The notes below the pieces were generated by a model that saw only the letters and a program-made list of their open reading frames with translations, made no database searches and was not told where the DNA came from. Shown piece after piece: positions 33,571 to 43,752 of a stretch of 64,000 bases of DNA (the stretch's first letter is position 1; every line of letters starts with the position of its first letter). The translations under genes and the position numbers were made by a program. Source of the DNA: Dokdonella_A sp039926025 (lineage in GTDB: Bacteria; Pseudomonadota; Gammaproteobacteria; Xanthomonadales; Rhodanobacteraceae); contig JBDSXV010000089.1 of NCBI GenBank assembly GCA_039926025.1, positions 1 through 64,000 on the forward strand. The letters are read 5' to 3'.

Positions 33571-34393
33571 GATTCCCCTCTTGTGCAATGCGACTCAAAC
33601 GATGGATGACCCTGCCGAGGCAGTCAGTCAGATGCGGCGCGGCGCGAGCACCCGCAGCCGCAGATTCACACATGTCAACGGATCTCACCGCAACGGTGGA
33701 GTGTATCGTCTATTCCCGACAATTTGACGCGGCGAGTAGGTATGACTTCGAGCGACGGCAAATCAACATCCTGTAGTCGATGGTGGGCTCGACTTTACGC
33801 AGCGACATGACGACTCCTTTGGAACCTTCAATCGCCATGACGTACCCGGACGAATCCCTGTCTTGCGGGCCTCGTCGCGATCGGCGAAGCGTTCGTGATG
33901 CGTGGGCTCCTTCTTGATCGAAGCGCAGAAGCTTTCCATCATCTATCGCCCCGGTTTCCGTGGAAGCTGTTTGGTTCAAGTCGGGCGAGCATCAGGCTGA
34001 TCGCGCCATCGGTTTGCTTCCAACCGTCAGCGGACCGCCGCAACCAATCTCCGACCTGCATCGCGTTTTCGCCGTTCCAGACGAAGGCGGCATAGTCCAC
34101 ACAATAGAGTTGATCGATGTCCGTCGGAATTCTGGCGAAGGCCGGGTAGCGATCAGCCAACGTGTAACGGCGGAAATCCGTAGAGTCGATGACACTCAGC
34201 AAATGCAGCGCGCGAAAAAGCACACGGCAAAGTCCCGACTTGGCAGAAAGGCGCGCGGCAATTCATCCAGGTCCACCACTCCTGATTCGTGGTGCCAGGA
34301 TGCCGACCTCCCGGCATACGCTGACAACCGGGACTGCTACGAATCCATGCAGAAGGAAGTGATGACCTCCATCATCCCTGAAACTCGGTTTCG
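33571..34393. other. gap between MATE and thioesterase genes with one doubtful small ORF
   Basis: Most of this stretch holds no recognisable gene. A 94-codon minus-strand frame with a GTG start (33939-34223; segment DRYPAFARIPTDIDQ) has protein-like composition but no recognised family and no clear ribosome site. It may be a remnant of a larger gene. Another short minus-strand frame at 33710-33979 overlaps it and looks fortuitous. Confidence 0.35.
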
Positions 34394-35182
34394 TTAGACG
34401 GCAATTTCGAGTGACGTGGCGATCGCTTCGCCAACAACCCTCACTGTCGCGCGCAAATCCTGATTCAGGAAAAAATGTTCGCCTGGCAACCACTCGCAAC
34501 GGAACTTCCCTCGCGTCTGTTCGCGCCAAGCCTGCGCTCCCTCCTTGCTCACCAGTTGGTCGCCTTGGCCGTTCAAGCAAAAAACATCGCACTCGAGCGG
34601 CCCGCGCTCGACATACGCATATGCATCCAACGCGGTGAAATCCGAGCGAAGCTGCGGCATGAAGACGCTGAGCAGGTCACGGTCAGCCAGCACCGCGCGC
34701 GGCGTACCGTTGTAACGCTCGAGCAAGTCGATGAAGGCGTCATCCGACAACTGTTGAATCGGAACGGGTTCGCGGCGCCGCCGCAGCCGCGGCGCCGCGT
34801 GGCCGGAGGCGACCAGCAACGCCGGTGCACCTTCGCTGCGCAGGAGCTGCGCCACTTCAAATGCGACTAGCGCACCCATGCTGTGACCCCAGAAAACGGC
34901 CGGCCGCTCACCCAACCTGGGGCGCAGCGCGTTCGCGGCTGCACTGGCCATGCTCGCGATATCCGTCATGGCCGGCATGTGGCGAGCGGATTCGCGTCCG
35001 GGCAGTCGCAACACGTAAGGCACGACAAAGCGCGGAAGTGCGCGGCATAAGCCGAAGAAACTCGCTGCTCCGGCCCCTGCACAGGGAAAACAGAATACAT
35101 CGGCGCGCCGGTCACGGCCCGATGCAGGCTCTTCAGGCGAGCAAAACCAAGTCTCGAATGGGCTTTTTGCCGTGATTTGCAT
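34394..35182 (-). CDS. type II thioesterase
   Basis: A 262-residue alpha/beta hydrolase of the stand-alone thioesterase family found with PKS and NRPS clusters. It has the N-terminal FCFPCAGAGA oxyanion segment, the nucleophile S101 in WGHSMGAL, an Asp region near NGQGDQLV and the catalytic His in PGEHFFL. Such enzymes clear aberrant acyl groups from carrier proteins. The start is placed at 35182 (MQITAKS), which matches the family length; the longer frame upstream adds an unlikely basic extension. It lies on the same strand as the MATE run but 800 bp from it, so it likely has its own promoter. Confidence 0.93.
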   Translation of the reverse strand: MQITAKSPFETWFCSPEEPASGRDRRADVFCFPCAGAGAASFFGLCRALPRFVVPYVLRLPGRESARHMPAMTDIASMASAAANALRPRLGERPAVFWGHSMGALVAFEVAQLLRSEGAPALLVASGHAAPRLRRRREPVPIQQLSDDAFIDLLERYNGTPRAVLADRDLLSVFMPQLRSDFTALDAYAYVERGPLECDVFCLNGQGDQLVSKEGAQAWREQTRGKFRCEWLPGEHFFLNQDLRATVRVVGEAIATSLEIAV

Positions 35183-35596
35183 GATGTTGCTGTCCGACGT
35201 TGCTGTATGACTGCGGCAGTAATACGTGACGCCAGCCCTCGTCGCACGACGGCACCGACATTGGATGACGCGGACATCAGCGATCACGATCAATGCCAGC
35301 TAAGCCTGATGCCGGTTCAGACGGGCTTTCATGTCCCGACTGTATTCCAAGAGCGAGCGTCCGTTTGCGGCATTGCGCACACGCCCATCACCTTCGGGTT
35401 TTAGCAGTATCGCTTCTTCAGAGCCTCGAGATCCATTCAAACACCTCGGCGAACGTTTGTTACATCGACCATCATCCACGTCTGCGCCCGCTATTGTCAC
35501 CGGCAGCGGGGAAATTGTTCAAGCCTTCCCCAGGAAAAAACTCCCGCTGGCGAAGTCAGTCATAGGCTTCATCAATCATATTTTCCCGACGCGGAT
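35183..35596. other. intergenic region upstream of thioesterase
   Basis: 414 bases without a convincing gene or RNA. Presumably it contains the thioesterase promoter and the edge of the adjacent transposase remnant. No clear element was recognised. Confidence 0.45.
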
Positions 35597-36224
35597 GTGC
35601 AGCAACTCGGGAGGTCCGCGTACGTGTCGGTCGAGTCGTGTGTGCCGGCGGATCATCCGATCCGCATGCGGCGCTTGATAGTCGATGCGATCCTGAGCGA
35701 GCTCGACGGCGCGCTAGTCTCGCGCTACGCAGCCGCCGGCTTTGAGCCGATTCCGCCCGCTCATTTGCACGGCTGCTACGCGCGTCGCTGCTGCAGGTAG
35801 TGTAGAGCGTGTGCAGCAAACGGCTGCTGATTGAACAGTTGAACTAGAACCCGCGGTTCCGCTGATTCGTTGGTTTGAACATCGGCGATCCGGTGGACGA
35901 TCACTCAACGTTCTCGCTCATTGGCTAGCGCCTGTTCGATGCGTAGACGGCACAGTGCATCTTCGAACACACCGTGTTGCTGACGCGCCTGCAGGATCCA
36001 GTCAGCGACGAGTACGTCCTGGTGGACGGCACGTTGCTGGCAGCGTGGGTCTCGCAGCATCGACGTGCGCCATGCTCCGGCGGACGCGACGGCGCTGGCC
36101 TCACCTCGGATCGACGTTGCGTGCCGGCAAGGGCTACGACACGCGCGACTTCGCCGCGGCGCTTGATCAGCGGAGCATCAAGTCGCTCATCGCCGGACAC
36201 ACGAGAGCGCAACGCGACGGCTGA
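35597..36224 (+). pseudogene. degraded IS5-type transposase
   Basis: Conceptual translation across frames gives ordered pieces of an IS5-family transposase: SYVSVESCVPADHPIR-type N-terminus (35610-35660), FRWFVGL (near 35855), a catalytic segment LVDGTLLAAWVS (36021-36055) and GKGYDTRDF (36130-36155). Several stops and frameshifts interrupt it, including TAG and TGA codons between 35795 and 35950, and the C-terminal third is missing. It cannot encode an active enzyme. It is on the opposite strand to the similar remnant at 26033-26490. Confidence 0.75.
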
Positions 36225-36564
36225 CGCAATCACCGGTTCGAAGCGAGGAGTGGAACCTGGTTTGCCTGGGGATAAATCTGCGCCGGATGCAACGGTTGAG
36301 GTGGAATCCGGTGTAGACCGGGTGCACGGCGTCGAAATGCCGACTCACCCGATCAGACGGCTGAAAAAAAAACCACGGTAGTCGGCCAATCGAAACCGCC
36401 CAATAAACGTCAACGAACAACCGACTCGTCCGCGCTGCCGTACTTGACGACTGTGCAAAAAGTTCTGCCGCTCAAACTCCCAGAGAGACGCAGGAAACAT
36501 ACGCCGATTGTTAGCAGGTCGGTGTCAAATATTGGCTGCCCGCGGCAGAGCCGTAGGGACTTCC
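36225..36564. other. intergenic region between IS remnant and PPTase
   Basis: 340 bases with no convincing gene. Probably the decayed flank of the IS remnant. An A-rich run (near 36364-36372) is the only notable feature. Confidence 0.4.
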
Positions 36565-37353
36565 TTATTGGTCTATGCCGATGCGCAACCGCGGACGGCG
36601 GATCAGCACCTCGCCCATCCCCACGCTCGGGATGCACGGGAAATAACGAACGCTACCCGGGTTCGCGGCGGATCGCGGGGCACAGACCGCCATCATGTGC
36701 CGCTCGCCTAGAGGCCGTAGCTCAAAATGCCAGCGCTCCGGCGCATCCTCCAGCGCCGGATCAATGTCGATCCTTACGCGTGCGCCGATGTCAAAGGAAA
36801 AGCGCTCGAGCGGGATCGACAGTCCCATTCCTCGCGCTTTGATGTACGACTCCTTGAGCGTCCATAGTTCGAAGAAGCGCCGACGCTGATGCTCTGGCGG
36901 CTGCGCGCGCAGCCCAGCCAGTTCGGTCGCGGTAAAGTAGCGGTCCGCGATCGAGAGGGTCTCGCCGGGACGGTCGGTTTCCTCCACGTCGACCCCAACG
37001 TCCTCGTCCAGCGACACCGCGCAGGCAACCAAGCTGCGCGCGTTCGAGAGATTGAATCGCAACCGCATCGCGCTGGCCGGCGCAGCGATCTCAGGCCGGC
37101 CGTAGGCGTTCACGACGAAGCGCCAGTCGCGGGGATCGACATCAGCGTAGCGCGAGAGCGTCAGCCTGCACAGTGCGCGCGTGACTAGATATTCGTGGCG
37201 AAGGTAGTCGAAGCGGTAACGCGCCATGCGCTCGGCTTCCTCGTCCGTGAGCAGAGCGCAGAAGTCGTCCTCCAGGCTCGCAGCGGGGCAATCCTTGATC
37301 CAGCAGTACCAGACGTCCACCTGTCCGGGTTGCAGTGTCGATTCGATGCGCAT
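36565..37353 (-). CDS. Sfp-type 4'-phosphopantetheinyl transferase
   Basis: A 262-residue two-lobed PPTase. The magnesium-binding GVDVEE (D122, E124) and the WTLKESYIKA motif (164-173) are intact, as is the N-terminal FNLS region. It would attach the phosphopantetheine arm from CoA to serines of the ACP domains in both synthases and the discrete ACP. Length is that of Sfp/Gsp family members, with a tail after residue 240 that may be variable. It is the last gene on the right that clearly belongs to the polyketide cluster. Confidence 0.94.
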   Translation of the reverse strand: MRIESTLQPGQVDVWYCWIKDCPAASLEDDFCALLTDEEAERMARYRFDYLRHEYLVTRALCRLTLSRYADVDPRDWRFVVNAYGRPEIAAPASAMRLRFNLSNARSLVACAVSLDEDVGVDVEETDRPGETLSIADRYFTATELAGLRAQPPEHQRRRFFELWTLKESYIKARGMGLSIPLERFSFDIGARVRIDIDPALEDAPERWHFELRPLGERHMMAVCAPRSAANPGSVRYFPCIPSVGMGEVLIRRPRLRIGIDQ

Positions 37354-38259
37354 ACGGCCGTCTCCATCTCATCAGGAAGATCGAGACGAACGCTGCGCGA
37401 TCTTGGAGCAGTATCTTCTCATTCAGTCCTGTCCATGCCGGATATCGGGCCGGTGCGGTGCGCGCCGTCCGGGTGACCTGTTTGAGAGATCCATCGGCTG
37501 GGGCCTCTCAGCCCCTCGACGATCTTTCGGCGATTCCATAACAAGAGCCGAAAGAACAAGGTCTACCACGCTTTGCACGAAGTGGGGCCGCGTACCGTAC
37601 CATCTTAGTACTGCGATACAAGGAATTGCAGGAGGCGCGATAGGCCGGCCGCAGACAATGGGTCGATCACAAACTGGACGCCGGAATGAAGGTGCGGAAT
37701 CCCAGTCAACACCTGGCACCAGGACGCACTGCCGCTCAGTCTTCTCGATGACACGGTTCTTGCTACCAAGAATCGAAATTTCGAAACTCTCTTCGGCTCG
37801 TGTCCTCTACCGTGCGTGCATACGACCAGCGGCTTGGCTGCGGTCCCGGTGTCGGAATGAAACAAGTCGGAAAGGACAGAGTCGAGTTGACTTTCTGCGT
37901 GCTGACGAAGAGCCGTATGCAAACGCAACAGAGGGTGCTTGGCCCCGTAGGTGAGGTCTTCAGCTCCTCCAATTGCGCCTGCTTCATTACAGCCTGCGAC
38001 GCAGCAACACAGAGCGACGGCCATCAAGCCTGGAGCAAGGGTCGGGCAGCTTCTCAACTTGGTGATAGCCTCGTATCCGAAGAATTCCCACGAAGATAGC
38101 GATACTTGCGATAACTCGCTGCTGCCGGCGCAGCTAGCTCCAGTCAGCGGTGGGTGTCGTCCATTGCGGCACCGCGCTCCCTCCAACACACTGCGTCGCC
38201 CGATTCATCGACGTCGATGGATGCTCGGTATCGGAAACCGGTTCTGTTCACCCGTCGCC
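37354..38259. other. gene-poor stretch at right edge of the polyketide cluster
   Basis: About 900 bases in which no frame shows a recognisable protein, a good ribosome site, or consistent codon use. A minus-strand frame (37605-38189) contains a lipobox-like Leu-x-x-Cys patch, but the rest has no protein-like pattern. It is treated as non-coding and may be decayed DNA at the cluster boundary. Confidence 0.45.
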
Positions 38260-39084
38260 CTACGCCAACACCCCAGCAAGCGCCGGTATCCAGCTGCCAT
38301 TCGCGATCGCGGCGAATCCCTTGGCGGTTGGATGGATTTCATTTGCCCACTGCTTCGGCGAGGTCAACGTGCCCAGCGAATCGATCACGCGCATGTTCGG
38401 TGTCTGCGAGGCGAACGCTTTCAGAGAACGCGCGAACTGGTCGAGCAGCCAGCCGGTGACGATGCGTTGGTCTTTGAGAACGGTGAGGCCGACGCCGTCG
38501 AGCGCGGGTTTGACCCACGGGCCCACGGTGATGGGGCCGAGCTTGAAAGGCTTTCCGTCGGGATAGATGTAGTCGTACGTGTGCACGTAGATGATCGAGT
38601 TGGGTGACGTGCGATCGCGGTACTGGATGATTTCCTTGAGATCCTTGATCGTGTATTCGAGCGCGTGCTGGAAAGTTTCCAGGCGGACGTGGTCGAATAC
38701 CTCGCCTGGGATCACGCCCCAGTCGTTGGTGCCGGCGGACTGCGCCTGTGACGCCGTCTTGACGAACTCCTGCATTTCCTCGCCGACGATGTCGTTGCCA
38801 CCGTTGGAGAGCAGGATCGCGTCGAACTGGAACGTGCCGATCTCGCGCTGGATGCGCGGCAGTGCGACCTTCCATTGCGCGCTGTCCCGTCCCGCCACGC
38901 CTTCGCTCATGAACAGCGTATTGCGGAAGGCTTTCGCCAGCAGCTTGTTCAAGTCGATGGGTCGCGGCGGATACTGGAACCACGAGTCGCCGAAGCACAG
39001 CGCACGCTTCGCGTTCGGAAACGCCTGCGTCGCCTTGTTGTATGCGGCAATCGTGCCGAGATTGTTTTGACCGATGATAGGCAT
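38260..39084 (-). CDS. SGNH/GDSL-like hydrolase
   Basis: A 274-residue protein with the ordered blocks of SGNH hydrolases: the nucleophile Ser in CFGDSWFQYP, the Gly/Asn oxyanion block in SNGGNDIVG and the catalytic Asp/His region EIHPTAKGF near the C-terminus. No signal peptide is evident, so it may be cytoplasmic. The start at 39084 is favoured by GGGAG 8 bases upstream. It has no obvious operon partner. Esterase, lipase or carbohydrate-deacetylase activity is possible. Confidence 0.8.
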   Translation of the reverse strand: MPIIGQNNLGTIAAYNKATQAFPNAKRALCFGDSWFQYPPRPIDLNKLLAKAFRNTLFMSEGVAGRDSAQWKVALPRIQREIGTFQFDAILLSNGGNDIVGEEMQEFVKTASQAQSAGTNDWGVIPGEVFDHVRLETFQHALEYTIKDLKEIIQYRDRTSPNSIIYVHTYDYIYPDGKPFKLGPITVGPWVKPALDGVGLTVLKDQRIVTGWLLDQFARSLKAFASQTPNMRVIDSLGTLTSPKQWANEIHPTAKGFAAIANGSWIPALAGVLA

Positions 39085-39500
39085 GGCATTCTCCCTGTGC
39101 GGCGCCGGTTTTCTGATGTTCCCCGAAGCGCTTCGTAAAACAGAAGTGCGTCCACTATGCAAATAGTCCCACCACGACGTCCGAAACAAGAGCCCGGCAA
39201 ATTTTTGGCCCTCAGCCCAGCTGACTGCCTTTCGAGTTGAAGCGACCTGCGAGCGTTGGTGGCGCGGGCTCCAGCATTGCTGAGTTAATCTGCTCAGTGT
39301 TACCGGATACATTGGCCTGACGAAGTGCGCGCTGCAGGCGCCCGTCCATCGGCACCCAGCGCACGCCTCTCCGTGGATGGGCGCAGCAGGTGAGCGGCAA
39401 GCCTTGCTCGGGAGCCACCAGGTCATTCCTAGCGGCCGTCGTCGCGGGAATTTTGCAATACTGATCCGGCACTGAGGCCCATCTATCACGAGCGCCGGTC
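39085..39500. other. divergent intergenic region
   Basis: 416 bases separating the SGNH hydrolase (minus) from the FUSC-type gene (plus). It should hold both promoters. No gene, RNA or clear repeat was seen. Confidence 0.45.
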
Positions 39501-40913
39501 ATGCGTCTTTCCACCCTCGTTCCGCCCTTGCGCGAAGCCATCGTGACGATGCTCGCCGCGATCGCTACGCTTTTGTGCGCACTCGCGATCGATCCCGAGC
39601 CCGGCCCCGCCATCCTCGCTGTGGTGCTGTGTCTGTCGCTGTCGAGGAGTCATCTCGACCGCGACATGAAAGGTCGGATTGAAGCAGCCATTGTGCTGCC
39701 CTTGGTGGGAATCTTGGCTGTGGGCGTCGGCATGCTACTCCGGCATCTGCCCTGGATCGGCGCGCTGGTCTTCGTGACGGGCATTACACTTTCCATCTGG
39801 CTGCGGCGGTTCGGGTTGATGGCATGTCGCGCGGGTTCACTCATCGCCCTGCCCTTCGTCACCCTCCTCACGACACCCTATGTGCTGACGACCAAGGTCG
39901 GTGCGGTCTTCGCCATATTCGTTCCCATCATCGTCGCGTTGCTTGCGCTGCTGTGGGTGAGCGTCTTCCATGCTCTTGCACGTCTCGCACGCCTGCTTCC
40001 CTCAGCACGCGCGACCGTGCATGCGCACGCGCCATCGAATGCCGGGAGCTCTTTGCGACCGGATGCGGTGACGCGCATGGCCATCCAGATGGCCGTCGCT
40101 CTCAGCGTTTCTTTCGTGGTCGGCTACGCCTTTTTCGCCGAACGATGGGCGTGGATCGTACTCACCGCCTTTATTGTGGGCAGCGGCAATCGCGGGCGTC
40201 TGGATGTCGCCTACAAGAGCGTGCTTCGCGTATTGGGGGCGTCCGCCGGTACGGCTATCGCACTGCTGTTCACCGTGCATCTGGGTTCGCATGATGAGGC
40301 GACGGTTGTATTGATGCTCACTGCAATCTTTCTCGGCACGTGGCTGCGTCCGTTGGGCTACGCATGGTGGGCGCTGTTCGTCACGCTGGCGCTGGCCTTG
40401 CTGCAGGGATTCACGGGTTCTTCGCCTCAATACCTTTTGTGGTTGCGTCTGGAAGAAATCGTAATTGGCGCAATCATCGGTGTGACTGCCGCCTGGTTGG
40501 TGCTGCCTGTGCGATCCACGGCTGTTCTGCAGCGGCGAATAGCGGATGCGTTGGCGACTCTCTCCGACGGGCTCGATCCAGCAAAGCATGCACGAAGATC
40601 GGATGACTTCATTACCGCTTTGGCGCGCGTGGAAGAAGTGTCTCCCGCGTTCAGAGCTAGCCGCAGGCTTACGAAAACGTTCCAACCCGTGCAGCCGGCC
40701 GATTGGATCGATACGCTGGCAGCTTGCCGTGACCCCGCAGTTGCGATGATCGACGCAGGTCAAACGCCCGGCTCAGTGCGCAAAGCGATTGGTGCTGCGC
40801 GCAAGTCAATCCGCGAACCAGGCGAGTTTTCAAAAGCCTTGGACGCAATACTTCATTCCATGGCCCGCCACTCTTCAACGAAAGAGAGTGAGCTAGCCCA
40901 ATCCAATGAATAG
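39501..40913 (+). CDS. FUSC-family membrane protein (aromatic acid exporter type)
   Basis: A 470-residue protein built as two sets of about five or six membrane helices (residues about 12-170 and 190-340), each followed by soluble regions. The second set begins MAIQMAVALSVSFVVGYAFF and contains ERWAWIVLTAFIV, the pattern of the fusaric acid resistance / p-hydroxybenzoate efflux (AaeB-like) family. It lacks the membrane-fusion partner usually encoded nearby. It probably exports an organic anion or acts alone in the inner membrane. It ends convergently with the Kelch gene. Confidence 0.82.
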   Translation: MRLSTLVPPLREAIVTMLAAIATLLCALAIDPEPGPAILAVVLCLSLSRSHLDRDMKGRIEAAIVLPLVGILAVGVGMLLRHLPWIGALVFVTGITLSIWLRRFGLMACRAGSLIALPFVTLLTTPYVLTTKVGAVFAIFVPIIVALLALLWVSVFHALARLARLLPSARATVHAHAPSNAGSSLRPDAVTRMAIQMAVALSVSFVVGYAFFAERWAWIVLTAFIVGSGNRGRLDVAYKSVLRVLGASAGTAIALLFTVHLGSHDEATVVLMLTAIFLGTWLRPLGYAWWALFVTLALALLQGFTGSSPQYLLWLRLEEIVIGAIIGVTAAWLVLPVRSTAVLQRRIADALATLSDGLDPAKHARRSDDFITALARVEEVSPAFRASRRLTKTFQPVQPADWIDTLAACRDPAVAMIDAGQTPGSVRKAIGAARKSIREPGEFSKALDAILHSMARHSSTKESELAQSNE

Positions 40914-40988
40914 AGGTCGCCCAATGGGCTTCCAGTCATTGAAGTTTGAGGTTGGGGTGACATGTCGTGAATCGCTGCCACCGGACTC

Positions 40989-41009
40989 GCCGGCAGGAGA
41001 ACCGCCGGC
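40989..41009. terminator. possible bidirectional hairpin between convergent genes
   Basis: GCCGGC, a 9-base loop, GCCGGC, in the 144-base gap between convergent stop codons. The arms are self-complementary. There is no strong T-run, so this is weak support for termination. Confidence 0.35.
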
Positions 41010-41057
41010 CGGCGCCGAAAATACCCGCACAGGATCCGGCCCATCCGCTTGCGAAGA

Positions 41058-43484
41058 TCACGGCTCGAATCCGTTGCTGAAGATTGCATCGCCGACGGAA
41101 CCATACAGCTCGACCGTGCCGATACCGCTGGGGTCGCCGCCGGCGACGAGGATCAGTCCACCAGGCAACAGTGTCGACGTATGGTCATGCCGCGCCACGG
41201 CGAGAGGGGTCGCCGCAGTCCAGGCATTGGCGGCAGGGTCATACGACTCGGCGCTGTCGAGAAATGTCTGAGCAAAATTGAGCGACGAGTAGCCCGCGAG
41301 TACCAGCACCTTGCCGTTGCCGAGCAGTGTCGCCGTGTGCGCCACGCGCGAGGCGCCCATGCTCGCCGCCACACTCCATGTGTTCGAAGCCGGGTTGTAC
41401 AGTGCTGTGGAGGATAGGCTGTTGGCGTTCTGATCCAGTCCGCCAGCGATCAATACTTTGCCCGAGGGAAGCAAGGTGGCTGTCGGCGATGCAATATGAC
41501 CGCTCGGCACATTGCCACCTGCGCTCCAGGCGTTGGCGACAGGATCATAGATCTCCGTCGTCTGGGAGTAACCGCCAACCAGCAGGACCTTGCCCGACGA
41601 GAGTACGGCGACCGCCGCGGTGTTTCGGTCGGATTGCGGAGCAGCGGCAGCCGACCAGGTATTTGTAGCGGGGTTGTAGAGCTCGGCGTGGCCGACAGGA
41701 CCCGAATTGTGCGATCCGGTCACCAGCACCTTGCCAGTGGAAAGCATTGCAGCGACGTGTTGCGATCGCGGCAGGCTCATGCTGCCGCCGGCACTCCAGC
41801 TGTTGGTGGCTGGGTCATACAGCTCGGTGGTGGCGAGTGCTGCGCCAAATGCATCGTCAATCGCGCCGCCTGCCACCAGCACCTTGCCCGACGGAAGCAG
41901 CGTTGCCGTATGCGAATAGCGTACGGCAAGCATGGTGCCGCCAGCGGTCCATGTCTTGGTGACAGGATCGAACAAATCGGCCGTCTGACTGTTCGTACCA
42001 CCCGCAATCAGCACCTTGCCCGATGCGAGCAGGGTTGCGGTGAACTGGAAGCGACCGACGCTCATTGGGCCAAGAAAGCTGGCCGTCACGCTGCAGTCGG
42101 CGTGAATGGCAGTCGTGCTCCACGTTGCCGCATCGACCTGATGCACGCCACAGGTATTGCCCACCACGCCCAGTGTGCTTGAACCATAGCCGGGCATGAC
42201 CGTGAAGCTGACCATGTCGCCGCCGTGCACGATCTGCGTCGACGGCGTGATGCTGCCGTGCGCGCTTGCCGTCGCGGTGACGGTGTAGGTATCGATGGAA
42301 GGGTCGAATGATTCGGCGCTCGCGAGCTCGCCGCCACTGCCGAATCCGCCCGTGACCAGCACGTCGCCGCTGTTCAAGCGTGTGGCGGTGTGTCCGTAGC
42401 GCGGCTCGATCAAGCTGGACTGGACGGCTATCGTATTGCTCGCCGGGTCATACACGTCCGGGTTCGCAAGAAGGCTTGCGCTGCTACCGGTGGCATCTCC
42501 GCCGGCGAGCAGTACCTTGCCGGACGTGAGCAGGGTCGCGGTGTGATCACTGCGACTTGTAGTCAAGTTTGCCGCGGCACTCCAGCTGTCACTGGTCGGG
42601 TTGTAGAGCTCGGCGCTGGCGAGGTTACCCGCGCCGCCGCTGCCACCTGCGACATACACGATGCCGGAGTCCAGCAGGGTCGCGGTGTGGTTGACGCGCG
42701 CCGTGTTGAGACTTGCCGCACCGCTCCAGGTGTTGTTTGCTGGATCGTACAGTTCGGCACTCGAGAGAATTCCGTTGTTGTTGTGTCCGCCCGCTACCAG
42801 AACTTTTCCCGATGGAAGCAGCGCTGCGGAATGGCCGCCACGCAAGTTCGCCAGCGTTCCTGCCGCCGTCCAGGCATTGGTGGCCGGGTCGTACAGTTCG
42901 GCGCTGGCGAGGTAGGTACAGGAGAACGTTTGAATGGTCGGCGTGGTCACCGTCGTGCAGTCGCTGGCGCCTCCCACGATCAAGACCTTTCCGGAAAGCA
43001 GCAGTGTGGCGGTGTGGCCTTGACGATGCGCAACCAGGTTTCCCGTCGCGCTCCAGGTGTTGCCGGTGGGACTGTAAGTCTCGGCGCTGCCGAGTGCGTA
43101 GCAAACCACGACGGTTTCACTCGGAGGAAACGTGGTGACGCAATTGCCTGGGCCATTGCCGCCAGCCACGAGCACTTTGCCGTTGGGCAGCACGGACGCG
43201 CTGGCCGCACCACGCCCTGTGCCCATGCTCGCCGCGCCGGTCCAGAGGTTTGTAGCCGGGTCATACAGGTCGGTTGTTGCACTGCTGCTGACATCGCCCG
43301 TGACCAGGACTTTGCCGGACGGCAAGAGCGTCGACGTATGTTTGAAGCGAGCAATGCCGAGGTCGCCTGCGGCTGTCCACGCGCCGGGAAGCGCCAGCGC
43401 CAATCCCGGCATCGCGAGCGCCACTGCAATCGCCAGGGAAAACCCGGCGATGTTGAGCAAACGAAGAATTGCGGGGACTGTCAT
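41058..43484 (-). CDS. secreted Kelch-repeat protein
   Basis: About 808 residues. The start at 43484 (MTVPAILRLL, with GAGGG upstream) gives a typical signal peptide ending at LALA-LPG. The rest is many Kelch-type units of about 45-50 residues, each with a LLPSGKVLVAGG strand, a YDPATN.W turn and alanine/threonine-rich linkers, enough for two or more beta-propellers. A segment without Kelch repeats (about 42060-42290) resembles a bacterial beta-repeat module with a Cys pair (VVGNTCGVH, HADCSVTASF). Exported propellers of this sort usually bind proteins or sugars. No catalytic residues are apparent. It probably stays outside the cell or in the periplasm. Confidence 0.88.
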   Translation of the reverse strand: MTVPAILRLLNIAGFSLAIAVALAMPGLALALPGAWTAAGDLGIARFKHTSTLLPSGKVLVTGDVSSSATTDLYDPATNLWTGAASMGTGRGAASASVLPNGKVLVAGGNGPGNCVTTFPPSETVVVCYALGSAETYSPTGNTWSATGNLVAHRQGHTATLLLSGKVLIVGGASDCTTVTTPTIQTFSCTYLASAELYDPATNAWTAAGTLANLRGGHSAALLPSGKVLVAGGHNNNGILSSAELYDPANNTWSGAASLNTARVNHTATLLDSGIVYVAGGSGGAGNLASAELYNPTSDSWSAAANLTTSRSDHTATLLTSGKVLLAGGDATGSSASLLANPDVYDPASNTIAVQSSLIEPRYGHTATRLNSGDVLVTGGFGSGGELASAESFDPSIDTYTVTATASAHGSITPSTQIVHGGDMVSFTVMPGYGSSTLGVVGNTCGVHQVDAATWSTTAIHADCSVTASFLGPMSVGRFQFTATLLASGKVLIAGGTNSQTADLFDPVTKTWTAGGTMLAVRYSHTATLLPSGKVLVAGGAIDDAFGAALATTELYDPATNSWSAGGSMSLPRSQHVAAMLSTGKVLVTGSHNSGPVGHAELYNPATNTWSAAAAPQSDRNTAAVAVLSSGKVLLVGGYSQTTEIYDPVANAWSAGGNVPSGHIASPTATLLPSGKVLIAGGLDQNANSLSSTALYNPASNTWSVAASMGASRVAHTATLLGNGKVLVLAGYSSLNFAQTFLDSAESYDPAANAWTAATPLAVARHDHTSTLLPGGLILVAGGDPSGIGTVELYGSVGDAIFSNGFEP

Positions 43485-43752
43485 GTCTCTACCCTCACCG
43501 GCTGCACTGCGTTGAACGGGCCAGTACCCCTGCCCTCCTCGTTCAATGCGTGGAGAGGCGGTGCGATGCCTCACTGCTCCCGTGGTCGATCTCGTGCGAA
43601 GGATGGCGCCTGCTGCGCAGTCGAGATTGTCACGCGCCCGGTCGAACCGCCCGCCCGGCCGCTGCAGCTTTGGGTTCCAGATGAAGGACGCTGACCGCAC
43701 GCCACCGTGCAAGCCTCTTGCGGATTGCCATGGGCGTGGATATCGACAAACG

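Noticed and set aside
37605..38189. Possible small lipoprotein with a lipobox-like patch
   Set aside because: The patch is in a frame without a ribosome site or protein-like composition beyond it.
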